64,000 nucleotides of DNA from Rhaphigaster nebulosa (GCA_948150685.1 OX411311.1:69910586-69974585), one strand, 5' to 3'; shown: positions 1-12,289, counted from the first letter of the stretch. Notes: generated by a model not told the origin, from the letters alone. Made by a program: numbers and translations.

Positions 1-291
1 TTAATATTCATTATAAATCAATTTTAAAAAGTCAATGATTTATGAAAAAAAGAAGAAAAAAAAAGAATCCAGTATATACTGGTATCCAGTATATAATTGC
101 ATGAAAAAATTATGTTCATCTCCCATATTGTGAAACTGTATGTATCCAGCGCCGTTAATGTCTTTTTCCCCCTGGTCTCTCGCATGGTCTCTTTTTATAA
201 TTAGAATATTACTCTAGCAAATTATAATTGTTTATCTTTCAATAAATGCTAATCAATTTCACCTCAAGAAATAAATAATAGTAATAAAGAT

Positions 292-360
<69 letters not shown>

Positions 361-819
361 AGTTTTTATTTCTTTTTACATCAATACAGGTTTAAAAAAA
401 AAAAAAAAAAAAAAGGAAGGACTATGGCTCTTTCTGCAGAAACGGAAGGGAGAAACAACTCCTTAAATTTATCAAGAAACAAACTAAGCCGATTAAAATA
501 TCTCAAGAAGATAAAACTCAGAGAGATCTCTAACTGTCGTTTGTGTTAAATACTCTAATATCTTGATGAATCCCTCAAAAACATTATATTCTTGAAGGCC
601 GTCTAGACACTCATAGTGTGTCACAAAAGACGTAAATGAGATTTCTATCTCTGAATATTAATTGGCGTTTCCTTCCTAGATTAAAACAAAACTAGATTAA
701 ATATTTTTTTTTTATATTTACTTTATCAGTTTTATATATTAAATATGAATTTGACTATAATTTTTCACCTGCATCAGAAGTAAAATCCATTTTAACACAA
801 TCTTAATTTTTGAGGCACT
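1..819. other. AT-rich non-coding stretch with a TA microsatellite
   Basis: No credible exon is seen on either strand. The stretch holds homopolymer A/T runs and a pure (TA)n tract at about 295-356. ORFs here are short and of low complexity. Confidence 0.6.
295..356. repeat. (TA)n microsatellite
   Basis: Uninterrupted alternating TA of about 60 bp, ending in TATACACA. It is one of about a dozen long TA tracts in the window. Confidence 0.95.
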
Positions 820-1145
820 ATCGTGTTTTTGAAAAAAACTTTACAGGAAACGTTTTTTTTTTCCCAAATAACAATACATTTTTCTCAAATTTTACTCTTT
901 ATCGTGCACATTAGGAGTTTATTAAGATGGCAAAATGCTTATAATTATAATATATTTTTAAGGATTCTAGCACTGGCCATGGCTAGAGTCGTTAGTATTT
1001 GGTGTTTACGTCTTTAATAGTCGATTTTTAGACCATTTCCATTTTTTTTCTAAAGAGGTTTTGTTTAGGTTCCACAATAAATGAAAGCCTAGATTTCTGA
1101 TTTTTTGCGCTTAAAACTTTTTCAAAAAACGACGTCAATATCGTA
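820..1145 (+). repeat. Interspersed repeat family R1, copy 1 (diverged)
   Basis: This stretch aligns by eye to 25930-26245 and 42160-42475. Shared landmarks in order are ACTTTACAGGAAAC, TTTATTAAGRTGGCAAAAT, CTAGAGTCGTTAGTATTTG-like sequence and AAAACGACGTCRATATC. It is clearly more diverged than the two copies inside the 16-kb duplication are from each other. The class of element is unknown, and the 64-codon ORF across it looks fortuitous. Confidence 0.6.
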
Positions 1146-1655
1146 TTTTTGATATTTTTTCAAATATTTTAATAGACAACAGCGTTAACTTCCGGACTCC
1201 CATGCAGTACCCTCCCGTCCCACAAGCGACCACATCCTCATGCGGCCTTAGTGATGCTTGCTCCACTAATTCACTTAATTAACCACCCAGATACCGAACT
1301 GCTTCCATTGTGCCTTCTTGTCGGAATATTCAATAATGTAATAATTAATAGCGAGATATGTAAGGAAAAATTTTAAATTAAAAATTGTGAGAACTTTTAT
1401 CTGTGTGGTGGATTTAAAAAAAAAAATCTTATCGGGTCGTGGCGGGAAGGAGAGGTGGTGGGTATATCGTACTAAGTACAGGATGTACGTACCATCGATG
1501 AAAGGGGTATTGCAAAGGTGGTCCTTCAAAGGTCTTTATGCTAAAAATGGACAAATCCAATGGCACTACTTTCACTCTTCGACAAGAAATCTGATTTCCA
1601 ATATACTTCGACGATGTACGAATTCCACAGCGAGACACAATTTGGTACATTAGCC
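1146..1655. other. Unassigned stretch with overlapping short ORFs
   Basis: Opposed ORFs of 73-88 codons overlap at 1275-1653. None shows a recognisable motif and their overlap on both strands suggests chance. The stretch is slightly less AT-rich than its surroundings, and it ends at the start of the LINE-like homology near 1656. Confidence 0.4.
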
Positions 1656-2180
1656 TGACATTTGACAGAAGAATGTAATGGGGACCACACCACTATAACA
1701 AACGAAAAATGCTAAACTTAAGACTAAAACTATTATACTAATTTCTTTTAAGAAATTAAAAATTGAAAATTAAACAGAAATTGAACGATTACGTTTAAGC
1801 TCACGTTTCGTAGATAAAAAGACTTCAAATTTTCCAGTCGAAAACTTATAGCAATTTAACCTTCCTTGGTACATTAACAACATTACTTTACATATAGACC
1901 TTCATATGGCAACAATTAACGAGCACATAGGGACTCACTACAAACGATGTCAAGATGACTTAGAGGGACATCCTAACTTAGTTATGTAGAACATGACCAC
2001 AAGCATCATGCCTGATAACACTCGCAGAAGGATGAAAAACAGCTGAATGAGGTACCTCCTTGCCTAACTGTATACTCTAAATCAAGACCGGAAGAGGTGC
2101 CGCTGGGTATACTCTCAATCATCTATAATACCAAATTTTTAGCCAGCAAATTCACCGGTTGTTAACATTTTTTACAGGTG
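1656..2180 (+). pseudogene. 3' end of a Jockey-type LINE, decayed
   Basis: Broken coding sequence and 3' UTR match the better-preserved copies at 29445-29885 and 45700-46140. Readable fragments include TINEHIGTHYKRCQDDLEGHP and RRRMKNSWMRYLL with an interrupting stop. These resemble the C-terminal tail of Jockey-clade reverse transcriptases (established pattern: PTVNEYAKIHYKRFHSKL...NPPRRLKRRWPRDLL). The shared 3' untranslated block starts at GGAAGAGGTGCCGCTGGGTA and ends near a CAGGTGTTAAT motif. Stops and frameshifts rule out function. Confidence 0.7.
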
Positions 2181-2514
2181 TTAATACAAAACTTTTAAGA
2201 AAATGATTCTACATAAGAGAATTCTATATTTATATAAGAGAATTCTACATAAGAGAATGATTCTACCATACATTAAATACAGCACAATCTGTTATCAGTA
2301 ATGTTATTTCGTTATATTTTTTTACTAATGTCAAACATTAATAAAAAAAATAACGGCTAAAATAGTAAAAAAATAAATAAAAAGGGCTAAAACGGCTCAA
2401 AGAGCTTGGATGAAGTAAACGAATTAAAAGATAAGTCGAATATCAATTGCCAACAACTTTAATATAAATTTAAAATTGATAAAAATATTTCGAATCAATT
2501 TTAATGGGTATATG

Positions 2515-2582
<68 letters not shown>

Positions 2583-2657
2583 TCATCATCTATTATACAT
2601 ATTATCCTTCCCACCATTAAATTTCGCCTATTAAATTATCTTTAATTGATCTAGATA
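2181..2657. other. Non-coding, AT-rich
   Basis: No gene is seen. There is a local tandem-like repetition of ATAAGAGAATTCTA/ATAAGAGAATGATTCTA near 2206-2265 and a (TA)n tract at about 2518-2579. Confidence 0.6.
2518..2579. repeat. (TA)n microsatellite
   Basis: Pure TA of about 60 bp, preceded by GGTATATGGGTA and lying 87 bp left of the hAT-like element. Confidence 0.95.
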
Positions 2658-4024
2658 CTTGGCGTCAGAGTCAGACAAATATCAGCTATTATTTGTAACT
2701 GTTGAGGATCAACAGTTAAAAGATCAGATGTTATCTGTTTACCCATAGATGGTTCTTTTGACTAAATTTGCCGTTTACTAACTTAATTTTTTTTGTCATG
2801 TAGTATTGGTTATTGTTATTGCTAATATCCAATTAGTTTTATCTATTGCTATCTCACAAACTACAACTAATAATAAATAAATACCTTATAACTCTTAGAA
2901 ATCATTTCTGATTCAATTTTTCAACATACATAATATCAAAATAATTATTTTATTTCAATAATCAGTTTTGAAATAATATCTGCATATTCTTCTCAGATTT
3001 TTTTCGTTTATTAGATAATTGATGTTAAGTTGTAATGTCAAGTAGTTAAACGTTTGAAGCCAAATTGTTGTTTATTTATTTTTGGAAGGGGGGAGGAATT
3101 TAATCGATTTGTGTTTTCATCCGTTAGGTTTTCGAAGCGGTACCTATTCCGAATAATTTTCCGGAACTAATAATTAATTCGTAAATCTCGTGCTAGAACA
3201 AAATATCGGCAGTAAATTGCGAATTAGAAACTTCGAAAACCTAATGAACAATCTCAAAATCGATGAAATTACACGTTATCACTCCAAAAATAAAAAATAA
3301 ATTCACAAAAATGAAGTTATAGCCACTTGAAGTTAGCCCTTAGCATCAATTATCTGATACGAAAAAAATTCAGAGGAAAATGCGGATATTATTTCAAAAG
3401 TCATTAATGAAATTAAAAAAAAAAAAAGAGAAATAAAATATAATCTATTAATACCAGAAGTTTTTTTTTTTGCTGTAAGGCCTAAAACCTATGTGATTAT
3501 GATTTATTATAATTTCAACTTTTTTTATATAATTCTTTTATTTATTTAATTACTTGTTGATTATCTTTTTCTTTTTTATTTATTATTATTTTTTTAATAT
3601 TAAGGTTTAATTTTCAACCAATATTGATTGTAAGGTTATTCTAAAGGGATGTGTCCCTTGTATGTAATCAATATGTAAATAATTTATTGTTATAATTAAT
3701 ATTTATGAATTAATTCAAATACGGTTGGGTTACAATTAAAATGAAAAAGGTTACTAAGACTCAAACGGCATTTATTTATTATTGGTTGTAGTTTGTAGTT
3801 GTAACAGTAGATAAAACTAATTAGTTATAGCTACAACGATAACTAATGCTTTATAACTAAAAAAAAGTAATTGCCTATTTCAGCTAATAAATAATTTAGC
3901 TATAAGAATCATCTATGGGCAATAAGATAACAGCTGACCATTTAACTATTGATCCATTATAGTCACAGCTAATTTGGCAATAGCTTTTAGCTATAGCTAA
4001 TTTTTGCCCAACTCTGCTTGGCGT
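2658..4024. mobile_element. Foldback (near full-length palindromic) hAT-like non-autonomous element with its target duplication
   Basis: The element spans 2666-4016 (1351 bp) and is bounded by a perfect 8-bp direct repeat CTTGGCGT at 2658-2665 and 4017-4024. Its termini are CAGAGT... and ...ACTCTG. An 8-bp target duplication with CAGnG-type termini is the established hAT signature. Almost the whole element is an imperfect inverted repeat: 2690-2885 pairs with 3765-3990, 2940-3045 with 3335-3425, and 3075-3140 with 3228-3305, leaving a loop around 3145-3225. About 330 bp at 3440-3765 has no counterpart and may be a secondary insertion. No transposase ORF is present, so the element would have needed enzyme in trans. 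Confidence 0.85.
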
Positions 4025-5792
4025 AAGGGGCAATGCTATATCGTAATGCAATACTGATGCGTAATGCGGAAATGTAGGTACCTAGCGCCGTCTTACCTTT
4101 TTTAAATTTGTTTCTCGGTGTAACTAAACTAATTTTAAATGGTTTCTTTGATATTTCTTAACTTCAGCGTGAATCTGTGTTTGTTAAAATCTATTTTATA
4201 TATTAAATTTTAAAAATAACGATAACAAATTCTAGATCTGCTGTTAAAAGCTCTATTGTAGTTATTTAAAAAAAATATCGATTTACTTCTCGATTCCTTC
4301 TTTTAAAATGTAAAAGCCTCAGGATTCATATATATTTATATCATTTCTATTTATAAATTAAGGAGGAACACCCGCCTGTCAGATTAATCATTCAACCCTA
4401 CAAAATTTAACTCCAGAAAATTATCATTTGAATATTCTAGTATATTTGATTTTAATATAAAAAAAAAGAAATAAAAAAAACAGAGTAACCGAAGTCAACA
4501 ATAATAAAAACTTTAAAAATATAAATAAATAAAAGGAACCAGGCTTTAAAAAAACTATATAAAATATATTTACATAAAAAACCTAAGTAAATATAAAACA
4601 TATTTGTTTGCAGAAACTAAATATAATAAAAATTACAAAATAAAGGAACCTCCAAAGAACTACATTATTAAGGCTTTAATAAAATAAAATTCACAAAAAT
4701 TATAGGAACATACAGAACATAAGCGAATTTAAAGAAAACACGTGTTTGTTCGTGACGAAAGTTACCCATATCATTTTCCTCCTAATACGCTAAAAAAACT
4801 CTCCTCACAACTAATTGTATAGAATTATACCGATAATGAAAAATCAGTTTAAGGAATAGACACAGGTGGACTGTTCATGACAATAAGAACACGCCTTTAA
4901 GAAAAAAATTACAATAAAAGAAATTGTATGCCTGTGAAGCTGGTAGATTCATTGACGTTTCTATGAAACGCTTCCTTCAAATACAGAAGATTCCTATAGT
5001 ATTCTTTCCTTTTTATTGTTTTATTAATTTCCGACTTAATGTAATTGTAAAAAAAAAAAAAAAAATTAATAAACTAGTAGATTTCCAGAGATCTTATTTC
5101 GTATCATCGAATCCAAGGTAGTTAATATTGACCGTTTGTTATGAATCTTCATTGACATAATTTTAATTATAAGTTTTTTTTTGTTTTTTTTTAAAACAGT
5201 ATTTAGACATTTTTAAATATATTTTAGAACTAGGATGAAACCTACTGGTTTATCCAGCTACTTAAATAAAAGCTTAATCAAGATATTTTATTAATATTAA
5301 ATATTTTTGTATCCGCTTATATTTTTATTGCTATCTGAATAGGTGAAAAATACTTTCTATTATTACTAAGATCATTTTAGTTATTATATTTATCCGGTAT
5401 TTGATGAATATTACGTCTAATCCAAACTATTTTCTCGTAAAGGAACATACTCGTGCTTCAATATGCGGTGAAATAGTCGGATTACAATAACTCATGATCC
5501 GATACCAATTTTTTGTTGTTTTAATAGGTTATTTCCATCAGCAGTTTTACAAAGAATAAGGTAGGGGGAAATTTAATCAGTTATGTTGCCATTGCAAGAA
5601 ATGCTTTTGTAAATGTTCTTCATAGTTCATTGTGACGAGCATCTATTAGTAACATATCAAAAATAGATGTAGATGGAGAGATAACTGGATAATGAGTTAA
5701 TAAAACTTTGACCTAATTTGATATGAAGTGTCAGTTGGAACCTTGTCATTCCAAAAGGATCTATTCGTCTTAATAAATTTGCCTTAATTGGC
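4025..5792. other. Non-coding, A-rich stretch
   Basis: There are long A/T runs (for example the poly-A at about 5050-5065) and short ORFs only. No recognisable exon, RNA gene or element end was seen on either strand. Confidence 0.55.
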
Positions 5793-5820
5793 GTGGCTAC
5801 TTGAACAGGTAAGTAGCCAC
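5793..5820. other. Perfect 10-bp hairpin
   Basis: GTGGCTACTT (5793-5802) and AAGTAGCCAC (5811-5820) are exact reverse complements around an 8-nt loop GAACAGGT. The hairpin is unusually GC-rich for its surroundings. It could be a stem in a transcript or the edge of a short inverted-repeat element. No poly-T tract follows that would suggest termination. Confidence 0.75.
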
Positions 5821-8788
5821 GATCATATCTGGTAGTGTGTGAGCGTTTACACGACCCGTTTTCTCCGGTCTGGTCTTGTCTGGTCCGGTCGTCTAAATGC
5901 ACCTTTAAACGGTGATGTTCATAATTAGATTTACCATTGTTATAAAAATCATACCTTGATAAAATAATTTTCAAATAATCATGAGCATAAAGTTCAACCC
6001 ATAAGTAAAGTTAATTTGTTGAATCCTGAATCATTATTATGGTAAGAAATTACAAGGAATTAAATAAAACTGAAATTTAAGACCGAGAGTTTTGGAGTAC
6101 AGGGAGGAATCTTCAAAGACCCGTTCGCCCGATAAATAGTTAAAAAGAATATTTTGAATAAAAAAAATACCCTCCTTCTAAAAGATAAGCAAAAGAAAAA
6201 TTACAAATATACAAAAGATCCCGGATTCAGAGGGATTCACAGTTCACAATATGAAAATTCAGTCCAGCTGTTCCCATCATTTTCTATTCAGAAAGAAAAA
6301 TCTCTTTTTACAAAGATAAATTCTTGCCGAGGGCAAATCGATGCTCTCTCTCTCTAGCAGAAATGTGGAGCGCAAATAATTGCATTCTTCCCACCAGTCG
6401 GCAGAATTGCTAATCGGAATTATGATTCGTTGCGGAGTTTTCTCTTTTGCTTTTTACATTTTTCGAATAAGTCAGCCGTTTACATTACAGACCCCTTGAG
6501 AATACAAACATATTCCGGTATAAGGAAATAAATGTTGTATAGATCAATGGGTTTTTATTAAAATATGCCTTTGTACAAGGGTCATAGGTAAAACTGATGA
6601 AATTTATGCATATAAAAGAAATTCACACACTTCTGTCTACTAACTATTATGTTATGATATTTTTTTCTCAAGATCCCTTTATGAATATTTAATAACTATG
6701 CGCAGGTATACATCTTCATTATTGATAACAGTATTACATTCTAAGGAATTTATAAAATAGAAATTCTAAGATATTTGTTTATTAAATCATAATGGTGATG
6801 GGGCATCACCGATATTTTGTATAATAATTAACACTAAAGCTAAATGGAATAATTAGATGGGCTGTTCACTGAACTGTGCAACCGTACAGAGAGGTCTTCC
6901 TGGAATAGGAGGTTAGTAAGGAATTGAAATGAGTCCAGGAATTTGGTATGCCTCCGTTTGATAGATTCTTGGACTGTTGGAAGATTTAGGAAGACGTGCA
7001 GTGACGATGGCTTCTACTTCTTCGAAGACGTTGTTTGAACCATTTTCCTTAATAATGCATTTTGAAATCGCTGTAGATGACGCTGCGTGCCATCGTTGTA
7101 CAGAAATGATGGCTGCATAATGCACTATAAGAGGGTCGGTTTTAACATAATAGTACAGGAAAAAATAGGCAAAATAAACAAAAAAATGTGTACATTCGTC
7201 ATAACTTCGTCATGGTAGGAAGAAACGAAACTCGCGGGAGTCCAACCAAATTTCGGAGAGACAACCCATCCATCCTGAGTGTGTCGTAAGAGGGAGAGAT
7301 ATTTCCAAATTAACTAGTTCAAATTCAAAACTTTTTGTTGAATAGGATGCAATCAATCAAAAACTATTCAAGAAATTGAGTTCGGATTGCACCATCGAAT
7401 ATTTAAGAAATATAGTTTCGCTTAACTAAATCCATTGTGAGGGGACTTTGGGAGAACTAGCGAAAAGTTTTATTATATTTTCTTTAAAACATTTACTTCT
7501 GAATGTTTTTCTCATACTCCCGTCCCAATCCCAAAAGAAATATTGGCCTCATTTATAATAAATTAAAGCTTAATAAAAGTAGAAGTTTTCCTAGAAGTGG
7601 AGTATCTGGGGCTCAACAGGTAGATTTTTTTTCAATAGCCCTCTTATTACGCTTCCGATAACTTAATTGCCTGGAGATTCGCCTTTTCCTGCATATTTGC
7701 ATTTTAAGGAGGTCTTCACATCTTGATCATTATTTCTGTTAGTTTTCAATAATTTTTAATTAAAAATTAAGTAATGGGGCTCACCTTTTATTTTTTATTT
7801 GTAACTTAGACACCAAAACTAAAATTTAACTTTCAAATAACTGTTACCAACGCTGGGGTACTCCAGAAGGTATTAGCTCACTGATTAGGGGGTTTGGAAG
7901 AAAGTCGAGAATGGAAGAAATTATACCATTTTGACTGCCAGTTTACGCATGGGCACCTTATATGAGATCTGAAAGCGCCTGTAAGCCAAAACAACGATAT
8001 ATATACCAAAGCTCATGTTGCAAGGATGTCCCAATTCGACAAAAGTTTTATTTACCGAAGATGTTACAAGAAACGCTAAAAGACAACGAATGCCATGTAC
8101 CTACTCTGAATTCATACAGGAAAAAATCTGGTGCGGTGCGCGCATCACACAACTTTCCTTTACCATCCTATAATAATTATCTTTTTAATACAATTTTAAA
8201 AAGTTCACATAAACACTGCTTTGAATAAACTCAGCAGCATACACATCTTCTCCCGCCTAAGTACAATAAAAAAGTTTTTTAACCAATTTTAGTGCAACAA
8301 TCCTGTACACTACCTGTATATTTTAACTTTGTCAAGTTGCAAATATGTTTTAAAAGTTTCTGGTTTAGTTTCCAAGGAAACATTTTCTTTCCATTAAATA
8401 ATGTGAAAGTAGAAATTATTAAGTTAATATCCGCTTTTGTATTCTTAAATTACTTTATTACAGAGCGTATTGTTTACAACAGATTGGCGGATTGGTGGGA
8501 GGAGGTTCGGTCGTATCCGTCTTCTTTCGGATGCGCTTGGTTATCCATCTTGGGTCTTGTGCTCCTCATAAAATACACTGTATCTTTGCTAATACTGGTC
8601 CGATTTTGATGATTCTTTTATTGTTTTTTTTAGATAATTTAATTACCTTTCATACAATTCTACACATAATTTACCGTAAAGTGCATACTTTTTATGCTAT
8701 GCGCATATAAAGTATTCTTTTCATCATAACTTTTTTCTCTGCAATTCTCCGGTGATTTACTATATAAATGAAAAGTTAAAGGCCTTTA
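5821..8788. other. No gene recognised
   Basis: Short ORFs at 6913-7125 (minus), 7962-8228 and 8292-8609 (plus) show no motif I can name, and their composition does not stand out from the flanks. The block at about 6880-7130 is somewhat GC-richer and could be a transposon or exon remnant, but nothing decides it. Confidence 0.4.
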
Positions 8789-9155
8789 TGAAGAATAATT
8801 TAGGCAAGTTTCATCAAAATCGTTAGAGCCGTTTTCGAGAAAATTGTAAAAAAGTGTAAAATCGATTATATGGTATAAAGTGGCACTTCTGGTTAATCGA
8901 TTTTGACGAAAAAGTTGCTGTAACATCACAGCCATTACCTACCTTAAATACGTAATTTGAGTATCGTACACCTTTTCGTTTTTGAGCTGGACTGTTCACA
9001 TACACACAGACACACAGACCATTTTGCGAGGCTTGGTCATTTGGACTCAGTGGACCTTAAAACGTGGATTTCCGTTGAAAACCCGAATTCGAAAATTTTC
9101 ACGATCGCAATACTTCCCCTTACTATATACTTCGTATATAGGTAAGGGAAAGTAA
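8789..9155 (-). repeat. Interspersed repeat family F2, minus-strand copy
   Basis: The reverse complement matches 11555-11900, 23711-24100 and 39930-40270. Shared landmarks in element orientation are GGAAGTAYTRCGATCG, TTTTCAACGGAAATMCACGTTTTAAG, CTGAGTCC, CTCGCAAAATGRTCT and AGCTCAAAAACGAAAWG. Its left end carries the near-palindrome TATATACTTCGTATATA. It encodes no protein. The class of element is unknown. Confidence 0.75.
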
Positions 9156-9305
9156 TAGTTTATCATAATAAACAAATGTAAATACTATTTATTTAAGCAA
9201 ATGCCCCTACGGAGTAGAGAAGAAAATAAACAAAAATAATGTTTAAACTCCTATTAAAATTCATTCTTCCTCTTTTTACATTATAAAATGTTCATATGCA
9301 TATTC

Positions 9306-9310
<5 letters not shown>

Positions 9311-9383
<73 letters not shown>
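9311..9383. repeat. (TA)n microsatellite
   Basis: About 72 bp of pure TA, followed by ACACATACACATATATATG. ORFs translating as alternating Tyr-Ile on both strands here are artefacts of the repeat. Confidence 0.95.
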
Positions 9384-9389
<6 letters not shown>

Positions 9390-9454
9390 CACATATATAT
9401 GTATTTTATGAAATACATATGTACAAATTTGTATATGTACAAATGCATGTTCAT

Positions 9455-9706
9455 ATGCATAGTGCGTTCGAGCAAATTTCACCAAGTCCAAAATTGTAAA
9501 CAATCCCGAAGTTCATTTCTTCACTTAGCAAACTATAATTTTTCAGCTGGCAAACATCAAAAATTCATTCAATACCTAATTTGGCTGTAATTTGATAAAT
9601 TTACCAAAGCTAGAATTTGCAATTTAATCATTGGCCATTTTTTGGATATTCTAAAATATTATATTTCTATAATTTTGGACTTTTGCTCGAATCCTCCTCT
9701 ATGCAT
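9455..9706. mobile_element. Small inverted-repeat (MITE-like) element between two TA tracts
   Basis: The left end ATGCATAGTGCGTTCGAGCA (9455-9474) and the following AGTCCAAAATTGTA are mirrored by TATAATTTTGGACTTTTGCT and CGAATCCTCCTCTATGCAT (9669-9706). The ~250-bp element has no coding capacity. It is flanked on both sides by (TA)n tracts, so the target duplication cannot be read; insertion into a TA-rich target is an inference. Confidence 0.55.
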
Positions 9707-9708
9707 AG

Positions 9709-9711
<3 letters not shown>

Positions 9712-9778
<67 letters not shown>
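9712..9778. repeat. (TA)n microsatellite
   Basis: About 66 bp of pure TA immediately right of the inverted-repeat element. Confidence 0.95.
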
Positions 9779-9783
<5 letters not shown>

Positions 9784-11416
9784 GTACTGTATCATTGCAC
9801 CGACGTTGACGAATGGAGCAGAAATTCAATCCATAATTAATGGTATATATCAGATAGATATTCCTCGGATAGGGCCTGTGAGCCTCATCAGTGAGTATTA
9901 AATTACTGTTTACTGTGTCAAGGCTTAATTGGTTCCGTTTAAATTATTTATATAAGTAATTAGCAAACGAATTTAGCTCTCGGCACTAATGCCTATGTAT
10001 GCACAATGTTTTCTTCATTCAAATCCAACGATGGTAAATTTCAGACCTAAACATTTATCAACAAGTCCAGTTTTCCCGCATTATTCCTCGACAAAGTCTG
10101 GTTTCTATTAGAGTAAGAATTTTTATCTCACCATCTAATCCTCTGTAACTCTAACTCTCTGTATAGAGGATTACGATATATAATGAGGTGAAAATTCTGC
10201 AGTGAATTAACAATTAGTTTCTCAGGAGTACGGGTGTAAAATTAATTTTGTCATTTTCGACGAACGTAGTGGAACAATAAGTAGTCATAAAAATTATAAA
10301 ACATTTATTAATAAATTTGTGATGCCATGTTTCTATTTGTTATTTAATTTTTTGGAGCGGTGTTTTTGTTGCACGAATTACAATAGAAATTATCGGCATT
10401 CCAAGAATAACTCAGTTCATTATTTGGAGCACCAAGGAAATACTTGAGGAAAAAAAAAACTCAGAGTGTTCGGTTTTTATTATACTGCAGAGTTCATTTC
10501 CGACAATGAAGATATGATTGAGATGTCTTAAGAAAATAAAATTTCAAACAACAAATTTTAACGTGCTTTATTTATAGATGTTCCAAAGGTATGCTATAGC
10601 GAAATTATGACGATAACACTACCAGAACATTTTTTTTTCTAATTTTTAGGTATTGACAAAAATTTAATAAAACGGTTTTCTATAATTTTTAAAAATCTAT
10701 CAAGTGGAATATTCTGTCAATGATGATGCTTTCTAAAAATATCCTATGGATGCGGCAAAGTTATTTGTAAAATGTTTATTTTAATTCATGGGACAAAATT
10801 ATTAGGGCAGCTACTTTACCATTATATATTTTATCAGAAGAGGCCCTTGAAGCAAGAAATAAAGACGATATAGACAACTTAATATCAGGAAATGTTGTTG
10901 GATTGCATTTGTTTTTCTTCCCATTATACATAAGCTTTAATATCTTTATATATTAATTTTATTTAATCAAATTACACCTACAATTAATAATTTTTATGTT
11001 TTCAACCATCCTTTGGGGCTTTGCTTTTCTTTCATAATACAATTTAGTAAGTTTTTGCATCATTATACAAATGGTGACAGAAACTTTTTCATGAGAGTGA
11101 CATCCAAGAGTTTTGCAACAGTTTTCTATATTTATGATTTGTCCAACTGTGCAACGCGCACTCTTTATAAATTATTGTCAATAAATACGTACCTCTATAC
11201 AAACTTATAGTTATATAATGTGTCCATAAAAGATAAGTTATAATATTCTCTTTCGATGACTTTTTCAAGGAGAGATGCATAATATATGTTATTTCATCGG
11301 ATTCAGTGTTAGGACCACATATATACTAGTTCCATATATACAGTTGTTGCATTACAATTCTCAGAGCTGGTTATACGAAATTTCTACCTTGGAATTTCCA
11401 TGGAATACATTTCAAG
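9779..11416. other. No gene recognised
   Basis: AT-rich with scattered stops on all frames. Short ORFs at 11013-11280 show no motif. Nothing else is seen. Confidence 0.5.
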
Positions 11417-11498
11417 AGGCTCAGGTGGGAATCGATCCCATATCGCATATTGTCTCAGAAGCAGGCATTTCTCCTCATCTCGCTCAGCTAACCCAACT
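11417..11498 (-). repeat. tRNA-derived SINE head (pol III promoter-like)
   Basis: On the minus strand there is an A-box-like TAGCTGAGCGAG (11490-11479) and about 40 nt later a B-box-like GGGATCGATTCCC (11439-11427). The B box sits in a T-arm-like stem and loop (TGGG/CCCA around ATCGATT). The ends do not pair as an acceptor stem and there is no clear anticodon arm, so this is a tRNA-derived SINE or degenerate tRNA rather than a functional tRNA gene. The SINE body and tail would extend toward lower coordinates, where I cannot define an end. Confidence 0.55.
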
Positions 11499-11554
11499 TT
11501 TTTTAAATATTGTTTACTGTAAAACTCTATTTATTTTTTTGTAAATTTTTACTT

Positions 11555-12005
11555 TCCCATTCTGGCATACGAAATATAAAGTATGGTAATGTACTGCGAT
11601 CGGGAAAAATTTCGAATCCAATTTTTAACGGAAATACGTTATACGTTTTAAGGTCCCCTGAGTCCTAATAAGTCTCGCAAAATAGTCTATGAGTGTTTGT
11701 GTATGTGTAAACACGTATGTGACAAATCTAGCTCAAAAACAAAAAGTTGTACGAAACTGGCATTCCATATGTAACGCAGATATATGCCTGGGATGACTTT
11801 TCGCAACTTTCTTGCCAAAATCGGTTTACCGGAATTGTCACATATTTCCGGATTTGAGACTAGTGATATAGCTAAAGATTTTAGACAAATTAATTTCTAA
11901 CATATAAAGGCGTAGAAGGTAATGGAGAGTGCCTAAAAAAAACCGTTAACTTAAATGATTATCCTATTTCTAGTAGTGTTAATGTGAATTCCTTAAAATT
12001 ATTTT
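11555..12005 (+). repeat. Interspersed repeat family F2, plus-strand copy
   Basis: It shares with 23711-24345 the ordered landmarks GCGATCGGGAAAAATTTCG, TTTTAAGGTCCCCTGAGTCC, TCTCGCAAAATAGTCTATGA, AGCTCAAAAAC and, further right, ACATATAAAG...GTAATGGAGAG. No protein is encoded. It lies directly beside the SINE head. Confidence 0.7.
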
Positions 12006-12289
12006 CATAGATGGATACCTAATTATTATAGGGTGGTAAGTGAAAGGTGTATAGTGCGCGCACCAGATTATTTCGAAATACATAAAGTTCCGGTAATATA
12101 TAGATCGGGGAAAGACATATTCTTAATTTATGCTATTACATTGCACTAAAATATATTTTAGATATTTTTTTAGAGATTTGCATCATGCTGGAATCCCCAA
12201 GTGACTGTTTTGGGCGATGTTACAACATTCAATTGAAATTTAATATTTTTGGTTTATTTATTTATTTGGTATTTGATTTCTTTCTTTCT

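Noticed and set aside
9120..9145. loxP-like word (TATACTTCGTATA) near the end of an F2 repeat
   Set aside because: It lacks a second arm and an 8-bp spacer. It is an internal palindrome of the repeat.
9281..9503. ORFs translating as Tyr-Ile repeats (also near 23.6, 26.6, 39.9, 56.1 and 57.1 kb)
   Set aside because: They are readings of (TA)n microsatellites on both strands, not proteins.
11417..11498. Functional tRNA gene
   Set aside because: There is no acceptor-stem pairing and no clear anticodon arm; only the A and B boxes and a T-arm-like stem are present.
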